From NCBI GenBank assembly GCA_028687035.1, contig JAQUAX010000016.1, positions 17,419 through 81,418 on the forward strand: 64,000 nucleotides of DNA. Direction: 5' to 3'. Of the stretch, positions 19,239-31,962 are shown one piece after another; the stretch's first letter is position 1, and every line of letters begins with the position of its first letter. This DNA is from Dechloromonas sp. Lineage in GTDB: Bacteria > Pseudomonadota > Gammaproteobacteria > Burkholderiales > Rhodocyclaceae. The notes beneath the pieces are model-generated. The model was given only the letters and a program-made list of their open reading frames with translations. It had not been told where the DNA came from and made no database searches. Position numbers and translations under genes: made by a program.

Positions 19239-22200
19239 TCAGGATTCCTGCATTTCCTTGCGCACCGCGAGCAGCGAATAGACGGTCGGCACGACGAACA
19301 GCGTGAAGAAGGTGCCGAGCAGCAGGCCGCCGACGATGACCCAGCCGATCTGCTGGCGCGACTCGGCGCCGGCGCCGGTGGCCAGCGCCAGCGGCACGGC
19401 ACCCAGCACCATCGCGCCGGTCGTCATCAGGATCGGGCGCAGGCGCAGCTCGGCCGCCTCGATCACCGCGTCCTTCAGCGCCCGCCCCTGTTCCTGCAGC
19501 TGGTTGGCGAATTCGACGATCAGGATGCCGTGCTTGGTGATCAGGCCGACCAGCGTGACCAGGCCGATCTGGCTATAGACGTTCAGCGTGCCGTTGCTCA
19601 GCCACAGCGCGAGCAGCGCGCCGGCCATCGACAGCGGCACCGTCAGCATGATGATGAAGGGGTCGCGGAAGCTCTCGAACTGCGCGGCCAGCACCAGGTA
19701 GATGAAGGCCAGCGCGAGCCCGAAGGTCAGCGCCAGCGAGGCCGTCGATTTCTGGAATTCGCGCGACTGGCCGTTGTAATCGACGGCGTAGCCCGGCTTC
19801 AGCACGCGGTCGGCGATCGCGTTCATTTCGCCGAGCGCCTCGCCCAGCGTGTAGCCGGGCGCCAGGTTGGCGGTGATGCTGACCGCGCGGCGCTGGCCGA
19901 AGTGGTTCAGCTCGCGCGGGCTGATCGTCTCGCGGACGGCGACCAGGTTGGCCAGCGACACCATGCTGCCGTCGCGGGCGCGGACATGGATGTCGCGGAT
20001 GTCGTCGGGCGTCCGGCGGTCGACGTCGGCGACCTGGACGATCACGTCGTACTGCTCGCCGTCGCGCTTGAAGCGCGTGACCTGGCGGCCGCCGAGGAAG
20101 GTCTCGAGCGTGCGGCCGATGGTCTCGACCGGCACGCCGAGGTCGGCCGCGATGTCGCGGCGCACCTCGACCGACAGTTCCGGCTTGTTCAGCTTGAGGT
20201 CGGTATCGACGTTGGTCAGCCGCGGGTTCTTGGCCAGTTCGGCGAGGAACTGCTGCGTGACCTGCTGCAGTTCCTCGTAGGAGGCCGAGGTCGCGATGAC
20301 GAAATTCACCGGCCGCTCGCGCGGACTCTGGCCGAGCGACGGCGGCGTGATCGGGAAGGCCATGACGCCGGGGATCGCCGCGAATTTCGGGAACAGTTCC
20401 CGGGCGATGTCGGGCGAACGGCGCGTGCGCTCCTTCCAGTCGGTCAGGCCGAGAATGGAAATGCCCTGGCTGACCGTCGGGTTGCCGGCGACGATGAAGT
20501 AGCGGTCCATTTCGGGAATCTGGCCATAGACGGCCTCGATCTGCCGGGCGTAGCGCTCGGTGTAGTCGAGCGTCGCCCCTTCCGGCGCGACGAACATCCC
20601 GAAGATGATGCCGCGGTCCTCGACCGGCGCCAGTTCCGACTTCAGCGCCTTGAGCAGCAGCCCGCAGGACGCGGCGACCGCGACGAAGCCGGCGATGACG
20701 ATCCAGCGCCGCTCGAGCGACGCGGTCAACACCCGCCGGTAGCCCGAATTCAGCCAGACCAGGAAGCGCTCGATGGCGAGGAAGGCACGGCCGTGCTTTT
20801 CCTCGTGGCGCAGCAGCAGCGAGCACATCATCGGCGACAGCGTCAGCGCGACGAAACCGGAAACCAGCACGGCGCCGGCCAGCGTCAGCGCGAACTCGAT
20901 GAACAGCTTGCCGGTGCGCCCGGTCATGAAGGCGACCGGCGCATAGACGGCCGCCAGCGTCAGCGTCATCGCGACGACCGCGAAGCCGATTTCCTTCGCG
21001 CCCTGGAAGGCGGCCTGGCGGCGCGGCATGCCGTCCTCGATGTGGCGGAAGATGTTCTCCAGCACGACGATCGCGTCGTCGACGACGAGGCCGATCGCCA
21101 GCACCAGCGCGAGCAGCGTCAGCGTGTTGATCGTGAAGCCGAGCATGAACATGATCGCGAAGGCGCCGACCAGCGACACCGGGATGGTCACCAGCGGGAT
21201 CAGCGTCGCCCGGAAATTGCGCAGGAAGAAGAAGATGATCGCCAGCACCAGCAGGATGGCCTCGGCGATGGTCGTGAACACCGACTCGATCGAGCGGTCG
21301 ATGAACACCGACGAATCGTAGGAAATGCTCGCCGTCATGCCTTCCGGCAGTTCGCCGGTGATTTTCGGCAGGTCCTTGCGCAGCGCCTGCGACAGTTCCA
21401 GCGGATTGGCCGTCGCCTGCTTGATCAGGCCGAGCGACACCGCCGAGCGCCCCTTGAAGCGCACCGAGCTGCGCTCCGATGCGGCGCCGATCTCGACCCG
21501 GCCGAGGTCGGCGATGCGCACCGGATAGCCGTTGACGGTGCGGACGACGACCGCGGCGAATTCCTCCGGCGTGTCGAGGTCGGTATTGGCGACCACCGAA
21601 AACTCGCGCTCGCTGCTCTCGATGCGCCCGGCCGGCACCTCGACGTTCTGCTTCTTCAGCGCGTCCTCGACGTCGGCAGGCGTCAGCTGGTAGGCGGCCA
21701 GCCGCTGCTTGTCGAGCCAGATGCGCATCGCGAACTTGCGGTCGCCGAACACGCGGACGTCGGCGGCGCCCGGCAGCGTCTGCAGGCGCGGCTTGACGAT
21801 GCGCGTCGCGACGTCGGTGACTTCCAGCGCCGAATGGCGGTCCGACGAGAAGGCGATCCAGATCACCGGGTTGGCATCGGCCTCGACCTTGGCGATCACC
21901 GGCTCGTCGACCTCGTCCGGCAGCTTGTTGCGCACCCGCGACACGCGGTCGCGGACGTCGGCCGCGGCCGAGTCGGGCGAGCGCTCGAGCTTGAAGGTCA
22001 CCGAAATCTGGCTGTTCTCGGCGCGCGAGATCGACGTGATGACCTCGACGCCCTCGATGCCGGCCAGCGAATCCTCGAGCGGCTTGGTGACCTGCGATTC
22101 GATGATCTCGGCCGACGCGCCGCGGTAGGCGGTGGTCACGGTGACCACCGGTTCGTCGATCTTCGGGTACTCGCGGACCGGCAGCCGCGAATAGGACACG

Positions 22201-22277
22201 ATGCCGAGCAGCATCACGATCAGCGACAGCACGGTCGCGAAGACCGGGCGCCGGATGCAGACCTCGGAAATCCTCAT
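19239..22277 (-). CDS. RND efflux permease (HAE-type, AcrB/MexB-like)
   Basis: MRISEVCIRRPVFATVLSLIVMLLGIVSYSRLPVREYPKIDEPVV... Confidence 0.94.
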   Translation of the reverse strand: MRISEVCIRRPVFATVLSLIVMLLGIVSYSRLPVREYPKIDEPVVTVTTAYRGASAEIIESQVTKPLEDSLAGIEGVEVITSISRAENSQISVTFKLERSPDSAAADVRDRVSRVRNKLPDEVDEPVIAKVEADANPVIWIAFSSDRHSALEVTDVATRIVKPRLQTLPGAADVRVFGDRKFAMRIWLDKQRLAAYQLTPADVEDALKKQNVEVPAGRIESSEREFSVVANTDLDTPEEFAAVVVRTVNGYPVRIADLGRVEIGAASERSSVRFKGRSAVSLGLIKQATANPLELSQALRKDLPKITGELPEGMTASISYDSSVFIDRSIESVFTTIAEAILLVLAIIFFFLRNFRATLIPLVTIPVSLVGAFAIMFMLGFTINTLTLLALVLAIGLVVDDAIVVLENIFRHIEDGMPRRQAAFQGAKEIGFAVVAMTLTLAAVYAPVAFMTGRTGKLFIEFALTLAGAVLVSGFVALTLSPMMCSLLLRHEEKHGRAFLAIERFLVWLNSGYRRVLTASLERRWIVIAGFVAVAASCGLLLKALKSELAPVEDRGIIFGMFVAPEGATLDYTERYARQIEAVYGQIPEMDRYFIVAGNPTVSQGISILGLTDWKERTRRSPDIARELFPKFAAIPGVMAFPITPPSLGQSPRERPVNFVIATSASYEELQQVTQQFLAELAKNPRLTNVDTDLKLNKPELSVEVRRDIAADLGVPVETIGRTLETFLGGRQVTRFKRDGEQYDVIVQVADVDRRTPDDIRDIHVRARDGSMVSLANLVAVRETISPRELNHFGQRRAVSITANLAPGYTLGEALGEMNAIADRVLKPGYAVDYNGQSREFQKSTASLALTFGLALAFIYLVLAAQFESFRDPFIIMLTVPLSMAGALLALWLSNGTLNVYSQIGLVTLVGLITKHGILIVEFANQLQEQGRALKDAVIEAAELRLRPILMTTGAMVLGAVPLALATGAGAESRQQIGWVIVGGLLLGTFFTLFVVPTVYSLLAVRKEMQES

Positions 22278-23395
22278 TGCGCCGCCGTTCCGTGGCCGGC
22301 GGCCGGCTGCGCGGCCGCTCCGGTTTCGCCGACCGGGCGGACCGGGACGCCGTCGCGCAGCTTCAGCTGGCCGGCGGTGACGACGACGTCGCCGTCGGCC
22401 AGCCCCTCGACGACCTCGACCCGGGCGTTGCGCCGGATGCCGAGGCGGACGCGGGTCAGCGCCGCCTTGCCGTCGACGACCTTGAACACGGCCGGCAGGC
22501 CGCCGGGAACGACGGCCTGCTCGGGCACCATCAGCACGCCGCGGCGCTCGCCGAACAACACGCGGACGCGGACGAACATGCCGGGACGCAGCTTGCCGGC
22601 GGCGTTGTCGAGACGGGCGCGGACCGACAGCGAGCGGCCGCCCGGATCGACCTGCGGATCGACCGCCGCCAGTTCGGCGCGGAACGCGGCGCCGGGCAGC
22701 GCGTCGCTGGCCACCTCGATCGCCTGCCCCTTGCCGAGCCGGCCGATGTAGGCCTCGGGCAGCCGGAAATCGACGCGCAGCTGGCCGATGTCCTCGAGAT
22801 TGACCAGGTCCTGCCCTTCCTTGACGTAATCGCCGACGCTCAGGTTGCGCAGCCCGACGACGCCGCGGAACGGCGCCCGGATGCGCATCCGGGCCAGCTT
22901 CGCGTCGGCCAGCTGGACGGCCGCCTCCTGCACCTGCAGCGTCGCCGCCGACGCATCGACGGCCTGCTGGCTGACGAACTTGCGGCCGAGCAGTTCGAGG
23001 TTGCGCTGGTAGCTGGTCCGGGCCAGCGCCAGGTTGGCTTTGGCCTGCTGCAGTTCGGCTTCCTGGATCGCCGCGTCGAGCGCGATCAGCACGTCGCCGC
23101 GGTCGACCACCGCGCCGTCGCGAAAATGGATCGCCGCGATGCGCCCGGCCACCTCCGGACGCAGCACGACCGACTCGCCGGATTTCAGCGTGCCGACCGC
23201 GCTCGCGTCGTCGGTGAAATCGATGGCGCCGGCCCGCGCCACCTCGACCGCGACGGCCGGCGCCGCACCGCCCGGCGCAGCCGGGGCCTGGACGGCAGGC
23301 TGCGGCGGCGCCGCCCGGTTGGCGGTATAGGCGTAATAGCCGAGGCCGAGCAGGCCGGCCAGGGTGACGGCGAGGACGATGGGACGGTTGTTCAT
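22274..23395 (-). CDS. RND efflux periplasmic adaptor (AcrA/MexA-like)
   Basis: HlyD motifs; 4-nt overlap with permease gene. Confidence 0.92.
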   Translation of the reverse strand: MNNRPIVLAVTLAGLLGLGYYAYTANRAAPPQPAVQAPAAPGGAAPAVAVEVARAGAIDFTDDASAVGTLKSGESVVLRPEVAGRIAAIHFRDGAVVDRGDVLIALDAAIQEAELQQAKANLALARTSYQRNLELLGRKFVSQQAVDASAATLQVQEAAVQLADAKLARMRIRAPFRGVVGLRNLSVGDYVKEGQDLVNLEDIGQLRVDFRLPEAYIGRLGKGQAIEVASDALPGAAFRAELAAVDPQVDPGGRSLSVRARLDNAAGKLRPGMFVRVRVLFGERRGVLMVPEQAVVPGGLPAVFKVVDGKAALTRVRLGIRRNARVEVVEGLADGDVVVTAGQLKLRDGVPVRPVGETGAAAQPAAGHGTAAQ

Positions 23396-23992
23396 GGGGT
23401 CAGTCGGGGCGGCGGCGGCACCAGCGGGGGCACGGCCGAGGGAATCACGGGATCGGGGATTGTAGCCAAATCGTCATCTTCGGGCGGCGGCACCGCGAAC
23501 GCGGCGCGGCAGGCGGCGCCCAGGCCGTGCCGGCGCCAGTCCTTCTTCAGCGGCGCGATGCGGACGAGGACGACGCCGGCGCTCAGCATGTCGAGATATT
23601 CGGCGACGCCGCGCGACACGTCGATGACGCGCTTGCGATGGCGCGCCATCCGGTCGTTGATGCGGACGACGGCGCACAGGTCGTTGTCCGGCCGCAACAC
23701 GGCGACCATGGTGCCGAGCGGGAAATGATTGCTGGCGGCGGTGAAGTTGGCGACGTCGTAGCGCTCGCCGGTCGAGGTCTTGCGCCCCTGGAAACCGTAG
23801 CCGTAGAAGCTGGCCTGGCCGTGCAGGCCGCCCAGCGCATCGTCGCGGACTTCGGCCTGGACGAGATCGGGACCCGGCGCCTTGCGCGCCGCCACCGGAC
23901 GCGGCGGTTTTTTCTGGCCGGCCGCCGCCGACGGCGGCACGGCGCAGAACAGCAACAGGCCGCCGATCAGCGCGGCGGCCCGGCGTTGCCGG

Positions 23993-24021
<29 letters not shown>
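23392..24021 (-). CDS. Septal ring lytic transglycosylase RlpA-family protein (GTG start inferred)
   Basis: [41 protein letters not shown]...[24 protein letters not shown], typical DPBB/RlpA. Confidence 0.8.
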
Positions 24022-25033
<1,012 letters not shown>

Positions 25034-25241
25034 GGTCGGATCAGTGGCCGGGCGCCGGAGGGCGCCGCTTGAAAAAAAAGGGATTTTACCCGAAACCGGC
25101 GGTCCGCCCTAACGCCTCCGCCGACGGCGCCGATCCGGCGAAAAGCGCAGGCCGCTCGCGGTCGACCGCGCCGGCTCTGCTAAAATCGCCGGTCCGATTT
25201 TTGGCGGCGCCCGGCTGGCGCCCGTTTGTGGAGAAAACGCA

Positions 25242-26516
<1,275 letters not shown>

Positions 26517-26526
26517 GCCGGCGCAT

Positions 26527-26552
26527 GCCGCCCGCTCAGCGGGCGGCTTTGT
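26527..26552 (+). terminator. Probable intrinsic terminator after tyrS
   Basis: GCCGCCCGC-TCA-GCGGGCGGC followed by TTTGT. Confidence 0.7.
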
Positions 26553-26905
26553 CGCTGCCCGGGGGCGCCTGACCTGCACGGCGGCGATCGAGCGCAGCGC
26601 CGCCGCCGCCGCCCGGCTCAGCGAACCGGCCACGTCGTTCTTGGCCGCCACGATGCGGTCGATGTGGCGATTCATCGTGTGTATCGAGGCAACATACTGA
26701 TCCAGCGGATCGGCAAGAAGGTCGTTCGTCGTGTTGATGGACGGGCGCATGGCTTTCCCCTGTCATAGGATGACGACATGCGCAGCATGGCTCCGAACGA
26801 TAAAAACCACAATCTGACAAAGGTTATAAAACCACGGATCGCCGGCGACGAACGGCACGAATCACCAATGCTAGAATCCAGCCCCCCGCCACTCCTTCCA
26901 GAACG

Positions 26906-27559
26906 ATGCGCCAGCTGATCCTCGACCTGCTGCCGGAAAGTCCGCCGACGCTGGACAACTTCGTCCCCGGCGGCAATGGCGAAACGCTGACCGCGCTGAC
27001 CGGCTGGCTGGCCGGCGCCTTCCCGGAAACCTCGTTCCACCTGTACGGCGAACCCGGTTGCGGACGTTCGCACCTGCTGCAGGCCAGCGGCTTCCTCTAC
27101 ATCGACGCGACCCTGCGCCCTGCGCTGGCCGGCATCCGGGCCGGCGAAGCGCTCGCCATCGACAATGTCGACGCGCTCGACGACGACGGCCAGATCGCGC
27201 TGTTCGCGCTGTACAACCAGATCAAAACGACCGGCGGCCGGCTGTTGACCGCGGCCGAGCAGCCGCCCGCCCATCTCGCGCTGCGCGAGGACCTGCGGAC
27301 CCGTCTGGGCGCCGGCCTGATCTACCGCCTGCTGCCGCTGACCGATGCCGAAAAGGCCGCCGCCGTGGCCGCCCAGGCCCGCGAGCGGGCCCTGAAGCTG
27401 TCGCCGGAGATGGTCGGCTACCTGCTGCGCCACGCGCCGCGCGACATGCGCACGCTGTCGATGCTGGTCGTCGCGATCGACCAATACACCCTCGAGCAGA
27501 AACGGCCGGTGACGCTGCCGCTGCTGCGCGAATTGCTGAACATGGACGCCCCGCTATGA
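26906..27559 (+). CDS. hda: DnaA regulatory inactivator Hda
   Basis: DnaA-AAA-like: MRQLILDLLPESPPTLDNFVPGGN...LYGEPGCGRSHLLQA. Confidence 0.93.
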   Translation: MRQLILDLLPESPPTLDNFVPGGNGETLTALTGWLAGAFPETSFHLYGEPGCGRSHLLQASGFLYIDATLRPALAGIRAGEALAIDNVDALDDDGQIALFALYNQIKTTGGRLLTAAEQPPAHLALREDLRTRLGAGLIYRLLPLTDAEKAAAVAAQARERALKLSPEMVGYLLRHAPRDMRTLSMLVVAIDQYTLEQKRPVTLPLLRELLNMDAPL

Positions 27560-28224
27560 ATCTTGCACTTTTCGACCTGGACAACACCCTGCTCGCCGGC
27601 GACTCCGATTTCGAGTGGGCCCAGTTCCTGATTTCCCGCGGCGTCGTCGACCGCGAGATCCAGGAAGCCCGGAATATCGAATTCTACGAACACTACAAGG
27701 CCGGCACGCTCGACATCGGCGCCTTCCTCGCCTTCCAGCTGGCGCCGCTGGCCCGCCACGGCCGCGCCGAGCTGGACGCCTGGCACGCCGAATACATGGC
27801 CCGCCACATCCGGCCGATCATCACCGAGCCGGCCCGGGCGCTGGTCCGCCGCCACCTCGAGGCCGGCGACCTGTGCGCGATCGTCACCGCGACCAACAGC
27901 TTCGTGACCGGCCCGATCGCCCGCGAATTCGGCATCCCGCACCTGATCGGCACAATTCCCGCGGTCGACGTCGCCAGCGGCGCCTTTTCCGGCGAACCGA
28001 CCGGCATTCCGTCCTTCCAGGCCGGCAAGATCACGCGCGTCGAGGCGTGGCTGGAGAGCCAGGGACTGTGGTGGGGCAGCTTCGCCGACAGCTATTTCTA
28101 CAGCGATTCGCACAACGACCTGCCGCTGCTGCAGAAAGTCAGCCGCCCGGTCGTCGTCGATCCGGACGACAGGCTGCGCGCCCACGCCGGCGAACAGGGC
28201 TGGCCCAGCCTGTCGCTCCGCTGA
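27556..28224 (+). CDS. HAD-IB family hydrolase (SerB-like)
   Basis: MNLALFDLDNTLLAGDSDFEW; DSHNDLPLL. Confidence 0.92.
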   Translation: MNLALFDLDNTLLAGDSDFEWAQFLISRGVVDREIQEARNIEFYEHYKAGTLDIGAFLAFQLAPLARHGRAELDAWHAEYMARHIRPIITEPARALVRRHLEAGDLCAIVTATNSFVTGPIAREFGIPHLIGTIPAVDVASGAFSGEPTGIPSFQAGKITRVEAWLESQGLWWGSFADSYFYSDSHNDLPLLQKVSRPVVVDPDDRLRAHAGEQGWPSLSLR

Positions 28225-28227
28225 GCG

Positions 28228-29751
28228 ATGCCCCACCTCCCCTTCCTGAGCCCTGAAGCGCCCTACGCGGCGCTCGCCGTCGCGCTGTGCCTGCCCGTGA
28301 TCTACGGGTCGCTGAAGCCGCTGCGCCGTTCGCTGATCAACACCGGCATCTTCTTCGTCGCCTGCCTGCTCGGCGACCTGGTCGCCGGCCTGATCTCGTC
28401 CGGCATCACGCTGAAGGCGGCGGCCGGCTGGCTGCGCCAGATGGCGGTGTTCGGCGAAGGACTGGCCGTGCTGCGCTTCTTCGGACTGGCGCTGTTCAAC
28501 GTCGCGCTGCCGCGCATCCACGTGCCGATCTCCGGCATCCTGGCCGACATCCTGGTCATCGTCAGCTACATCGGCTGGGCCTTCTTCCGGCTCAACCTGG
28601 CCGGCGTCGAGCTGTCGCACCTGGTCACCACGTCGGCGATCATCACCGCGGTGCTCGCGATCTCGATGCAGGACACGCTGGGCAACCTGCTCGGCGGGCT
28701 CGCGCTGCAGATGGACAACTCGCTGGAAATCGGCGACTGGATCCGGATCGACGACCTGTCCGGCCGCGTCACCGACATCCAGTGGCGCTACACCGCGCTG
28801 CTGACACGCAACGGCGAGAAGGTCGTCGTGCCGAACAGCCAGCTGATGAAGGGCCGCTACTACATCCTGTGCGACAAGCACCAGGAACACCCGGCCTGGC
28901 GGCGCAGCCTCGATTTCAACGTCGATCTGGCGGTGCCGCCCGGCCGCGTGATCCAGCTGGTCGAGTCCGACATCGCGGCGGCGACCATCGCCCACGTCGC
29001 CGGCACGCCGGCGCCGCGCTGCGTGCTGCTCGATTTCGGCCCCGGCTACGCGCACTACGCGCTGCGCTACTGGCTGCTCGACCCACTGCCCGACGACCCG
29101 ACCGACTCCGAAGTCCGCGTGCATATCCTGGCCACGCTGCAGCGCAACGGCATCCGGCTGGCCACCGACGACCACATCATCCACCTCGTCGAGGAGGGCG
29201 CCGAGCACAAGCAGGAAGTCCTGGACCGCGAGATGAAGCGCCGCCTGCAGGCGATCGAGGCGATCGAACTGTTCGCCTGCCTGTCCGACGCCGAAAAGCA
29301 GCACCTGGCCGACCACCTGACCAACGCGCCGTTCGCGAAGGGCGACGTGATGACCCGCCAGGGCGCCGTCGCCCACTGGCTGTACATCATCGTCGACGGC
29401 GAGGCCGAGGCCTGGTGGCAGCCGCCGAACGGCGAACGCCGGCTGCTCGAGACGCGCGGCCCGGGCAGCGTCTTCGGCGAGATCGGCCTGATGACCGGGG
29501 CGCCGCGACGGGCGACGGTGATCGCGACCAGCGACGTCCAGGCCTACCGGCTCGACAAGGAAGGCTTCCAGGAAATCATCGAGCAGCGCCCGGAACTGGC
29601 CGACAGCCTGTCCGGCATCCTGCAGCGCCGGCTCGAACGCTTCGACGAGCTCGAGCGCGGCTATCGCGCGACCCGCGACGACGATGCCCGGCGCATCCCC
29701 GGCAGCGCCGCGATCGGCCGCAAGATCCGCGAATTCTTCGGGCTGCACTGA
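28228..29751 (+). CDS. Mechanosensitive (MscS-like) channel with C-terminal cyclic-nucleotide-binding domain
   Basis: MscS core (AVLAISMQDTLGNLLGGLALQMD...) and cNMP domain (GSVFGEIGLMTGAPRRATVIA). Confidence 0.88.
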   Translation: MPHLPFLSPEAPYAALAVALCLPVIYGSLKPLRRSLINTGIFFVACLLGDLVAGLISSGITLKAAAGWLRQMAVFGEGLAVLRFFGLALFNVALPRIHVPISGILADILVIVSYIGWAFFRLNLAGVELSHLVTTSAIITAVLAISMQDTLGNLLGGLALQMDNSLEIGDWIRIDDLSGRVTDIQWRYTALLTRNGEKVVVPNSQLMKGRYYILCDKHQEHPAWRRSLDFNVDLAVPPGRVIQLVESDIAAATIAHVAGTPAPRCVLLDFGPGYAHYALRYWLLDPLPDDPTDSEVRVHILATLQRNGIRLATDDHIIHLVEEGAEHKQEVLDREMKRRLQAIEAIELFACLSDAEKQHLADHLTNAPFAKGDVMTRQGAVAHWLYIIVDGEAEAWWQPPNGERRLLETRGPGSVFGEIGLMTGAPRRATVIATSDVQAYRLDKEGFQEIIEQRPELADSLSGILQRRLERFDELERGYRATRDDDARRIPGSAAIGRKIREFFGLH

Positions 29752-29842
29752 GCCGCCGGGGCCGGAAAATCCCGGAAAACCGCCGTCATCCGTTAGAATT
29801 CCCCTTTTTCCGCAGCGCAATCAACTCCTTGCCCGGCAACCC

Positions 29843-31189
29843 GTGATCCGCAAACTCATCTCCCGCGTCTTCGGTGGCAAGAAAGCCGCCGCCAACCACC
29901 ACGAACCCGCCGTCATCCCCGTTTCCGGCCACGGCATCACCCGCGACCGGATCAGCTCCGGCAGCCGGCGCGTCTGCGAGACGCTGCAGGCCAAAGGCTT
30001 CAAGGCCTTCGTCGTCGGCGGCGCCGTGCGCGACCTGCTGATCGGCGCCGAGCCGAAGGATTTCGACGTCGCCACCGACGCGACGCCGGAAGAGGTCCGC
30101 GCCGCCTTCCGCCGCTCGCGCATCATCGGCCGCCGCTTCCAGATCGTGCATGTGATGATGGGCCAGGAAACCCTGGAAGTGACCACCTTCCGCGGTGAAC
30201 TGGGCGCCGACACCAAAAAGGACGAGCACGGCCGCGTGCTGCACGACAACGTGTTCGGCAGCCAGGCCGAGGACGCCGCGCGTCGCGACTTCACGGCCAA
30301 CGCGCTGTACTACGACCCGACGACCGAGGCGGTCATCGATTACCACCACGGCGTCGGCGACCTCAAGGCGAAAACCCTGCGCATGATCGGCGAGCCGCGC
30401 GCCCGCTACCGCGAAGACCCGGTGCGCATGCTGCGCGCCGTCCGGCTGGCGGCCAAGCTCGGGCTGATCATCGACCCGGAAGCCAGCAAGCCGATCCGCG
30501 AAATGGCCGGCCTGCTCGAAAACGTCCCGGCCGCCCGGCTGTTCGACGAGATGCTGAAGCTGCTGACCTCCGGCCACTCCGTGAAGTGCCTGACCCAGCT
30601 GCGCGAAGCCGGCCTGCACCACGGCCTGCTGCCGCTGCTCGACGTCATCCTCGAGCAGCCGATGGGCGAGAAGTTCGTGATGCTGGCGCTGGCCAACACC
30701 GACGAGCGCATCCGCCGCGGCAAGGGCACGTCGCCCGGCTTCCTGTTCGCCACGCTGCTCTGGCACGAAGTGCTGGCGCACTGGGAAAAGATCAAGGCCG
30801 GCGGCGAAGCGAAGATTCCGGCGCTTTACCAGGCGATGGACACGGTGCTCGACGTGCAGGGCGAGAAGCTGGCGATCACCCGCCGCATCGCCGGCGACAT
30901 CAAGGACATCTGGGCGCTGCAGCCGCGCTTCGAACAGCGCGCCGGCAAGCGCCCCTACGCGCTGCTCGAGCAGCCGCGCTTCCGCGCCGGCTACGACTTC
31001 CTGGTGCTGCGCGCGCAGGCCGGGGAGATCGACATGGAAATGGCCGACTGGTGGACGCGCTTCCAGAATGTCGACGGCGACAAGCGGGCCGAGATGCTGT
31101 TGCCCGAAGCGGCCGGCGACAAGAAGAAACGCCGCCGGCGCAAGAAAAAACCGGCCAACGGCGACGTCGACCGCGGCGGCGACGAGTAG
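29843..31189 (+). CDS. pcnB: Poly(A) polymerase I
   Basis: FVVGGAVRDLLIGAEPKDFDVATDATPEEV; basic C-terminus; GTG start at 29843. Confidence 0.94.
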   Translation: MIRKLISRVFGGKKAAANHHEPAVIPVSGHGITRDRISSGSRRVCETLQAKGFKAFVVGGAVRDLLIGAEPKDFDVATDATPEEVRAAFRRSRIIGRRFQIVHVMMGQETLEVTTFRGELGADTKKDEHGRVLHDNVFGSQAEDAARRDFTANALYYDPTTEAVIDYHHGVGDLKAKTLRMIGEPRARYREDPVRMLRAVRLAAKLGLIIDPEASKPIREMAGLLENVPAARLFDEMLKLLTSGHSVKCLTQLREAGLHHGLLPLLDVILEQPMGEKFVMLALANTDERIRRGKGTSPGFLFATLLWHEVLAHWEKIKAGGEAKIPALYQAMDTVLDVQGEKLAITRRIAGDIKDIWALQPRFEQRAGKRPYALLEQPRFRAGYDFLVLRAQAGEIDMEMADWWTRFQNVDGDKRAEMLLPEAAGDKKKRRRRKKKPANGDVDRGGDE

Positions 31190-31666
31190 ATGGCCACCGC
31201 CTACGTCGCGCTCGGGGCCAATCTCGGCGACCCGGTCGCCACCGTCGAGGCCGCCTTCGCGGCGCTCGCCGGACTGCCGCAGACGCGCGTCGCCGCCACG
31301 TCGGCGCTGTACCGCACGGCGCCGGTCGGCTACGCCGACCAGCCTGAATTCATCAACGCCGCCGCCCGCCTGGAAACGGCGCTCGAGCCGGAAGCCCTGC
31401 TCGACGCGCTGCTCGGCATCGAACAGGCCTTCGGCCGCATCCGCGCCGAACGCAACGGCCCGCGCACGCTCGATCTCGACGTGCTGCTCTACGCCGACCG
31501 CGTGCTGGCAACGCCGCGCCTGACGCTGCCGCACCCGCGCCTGCACCTGCGCGCCTTCGTGCTCTACCCGCTGGCCGACCTCGCGCCAGACCTCGTCATT
31601 CCCGGTCGCGGCACGCTGGCCGCGTGGCTGCCGGCCGTCGCCAACCAGGGCATCGTCCGGCTGTGA
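31190..31666 (+). CDS. folK: 2-amino-4-hydroxy-6-hydroxymethyldihydropteridine pyrophosphokinase
   Basis: MATAYVALGANLGDP...GPRTLDLDVLLY...PHPRLHLRAFVLYPL. Confidence 0.96.
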   Translation: MATAYVALGANLGDPVATVEAAFAALAGLPQTRVAATSALYRTAPVGYADQPEFINAAARLETALEPEALLDALLGIEQAFGRIRAERNGPRTLDLDVLLYADRVLATPRLTLPHPRLHLRAFVLYPLADLAPDLVIPGRGTLAAWLPAVANQGIVRL

Positions 31667-31746
31667 ACCTGCTCAAGGACCTGCCGGTCATCTGGCAGAC
31701 GGTATTGCTGCTCGCCGCGTCGAACGTCTTCATGACCTTCCGCTGA
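31663..31746 (+). pseudogene. Truncated DUF486-like small membrane protein gene at island junction
   Basis: GTG start overlapping folK stop; VNLLKDLPVIWQTVLLLAASNVFMTFR*; resembles DUF486 N-terminus (SNVFMTFAWYGHL) but stops right after MTF. Confidence 0.6.
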
Positions 31747-31760
31747 TATACGGAGCGCAC

Positions 31761-31862
31761 CACTTGCCGAGTATCCAAATTCCCCATCATTTAATGGGCA
31801 AAACGGTAGGCAAGTGCCATATACACTTGCCTTAAGTCAAAAACAGCATCTTCTGGCAAGTG
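31761..31862. repeat. Four copies of CACTTGCC in alternating orientation
   Basis: CACTTGCC at 31761 and 31824; GGCAAGTG at 31809 and 31855; central pair forms an 8-bp stem hairpin. Confidence 0.75.
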
Positions 31863-31962
31863 CTTGTTGGGTAGAAACTGATGAAGATTGCTGCTCTCCA
31901 GCGACCTTAGAATTACTGATGGATAGCAACACCTCAACCACTCAACAGTTCGGTAGATCAAA

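Noticed and set aside
19530-22751. 1073-aa plus-strand ORF opposite the AcrB-like gene
   Set aside because: Same shadow effect; the opposite strand encodes a clear RND permease.
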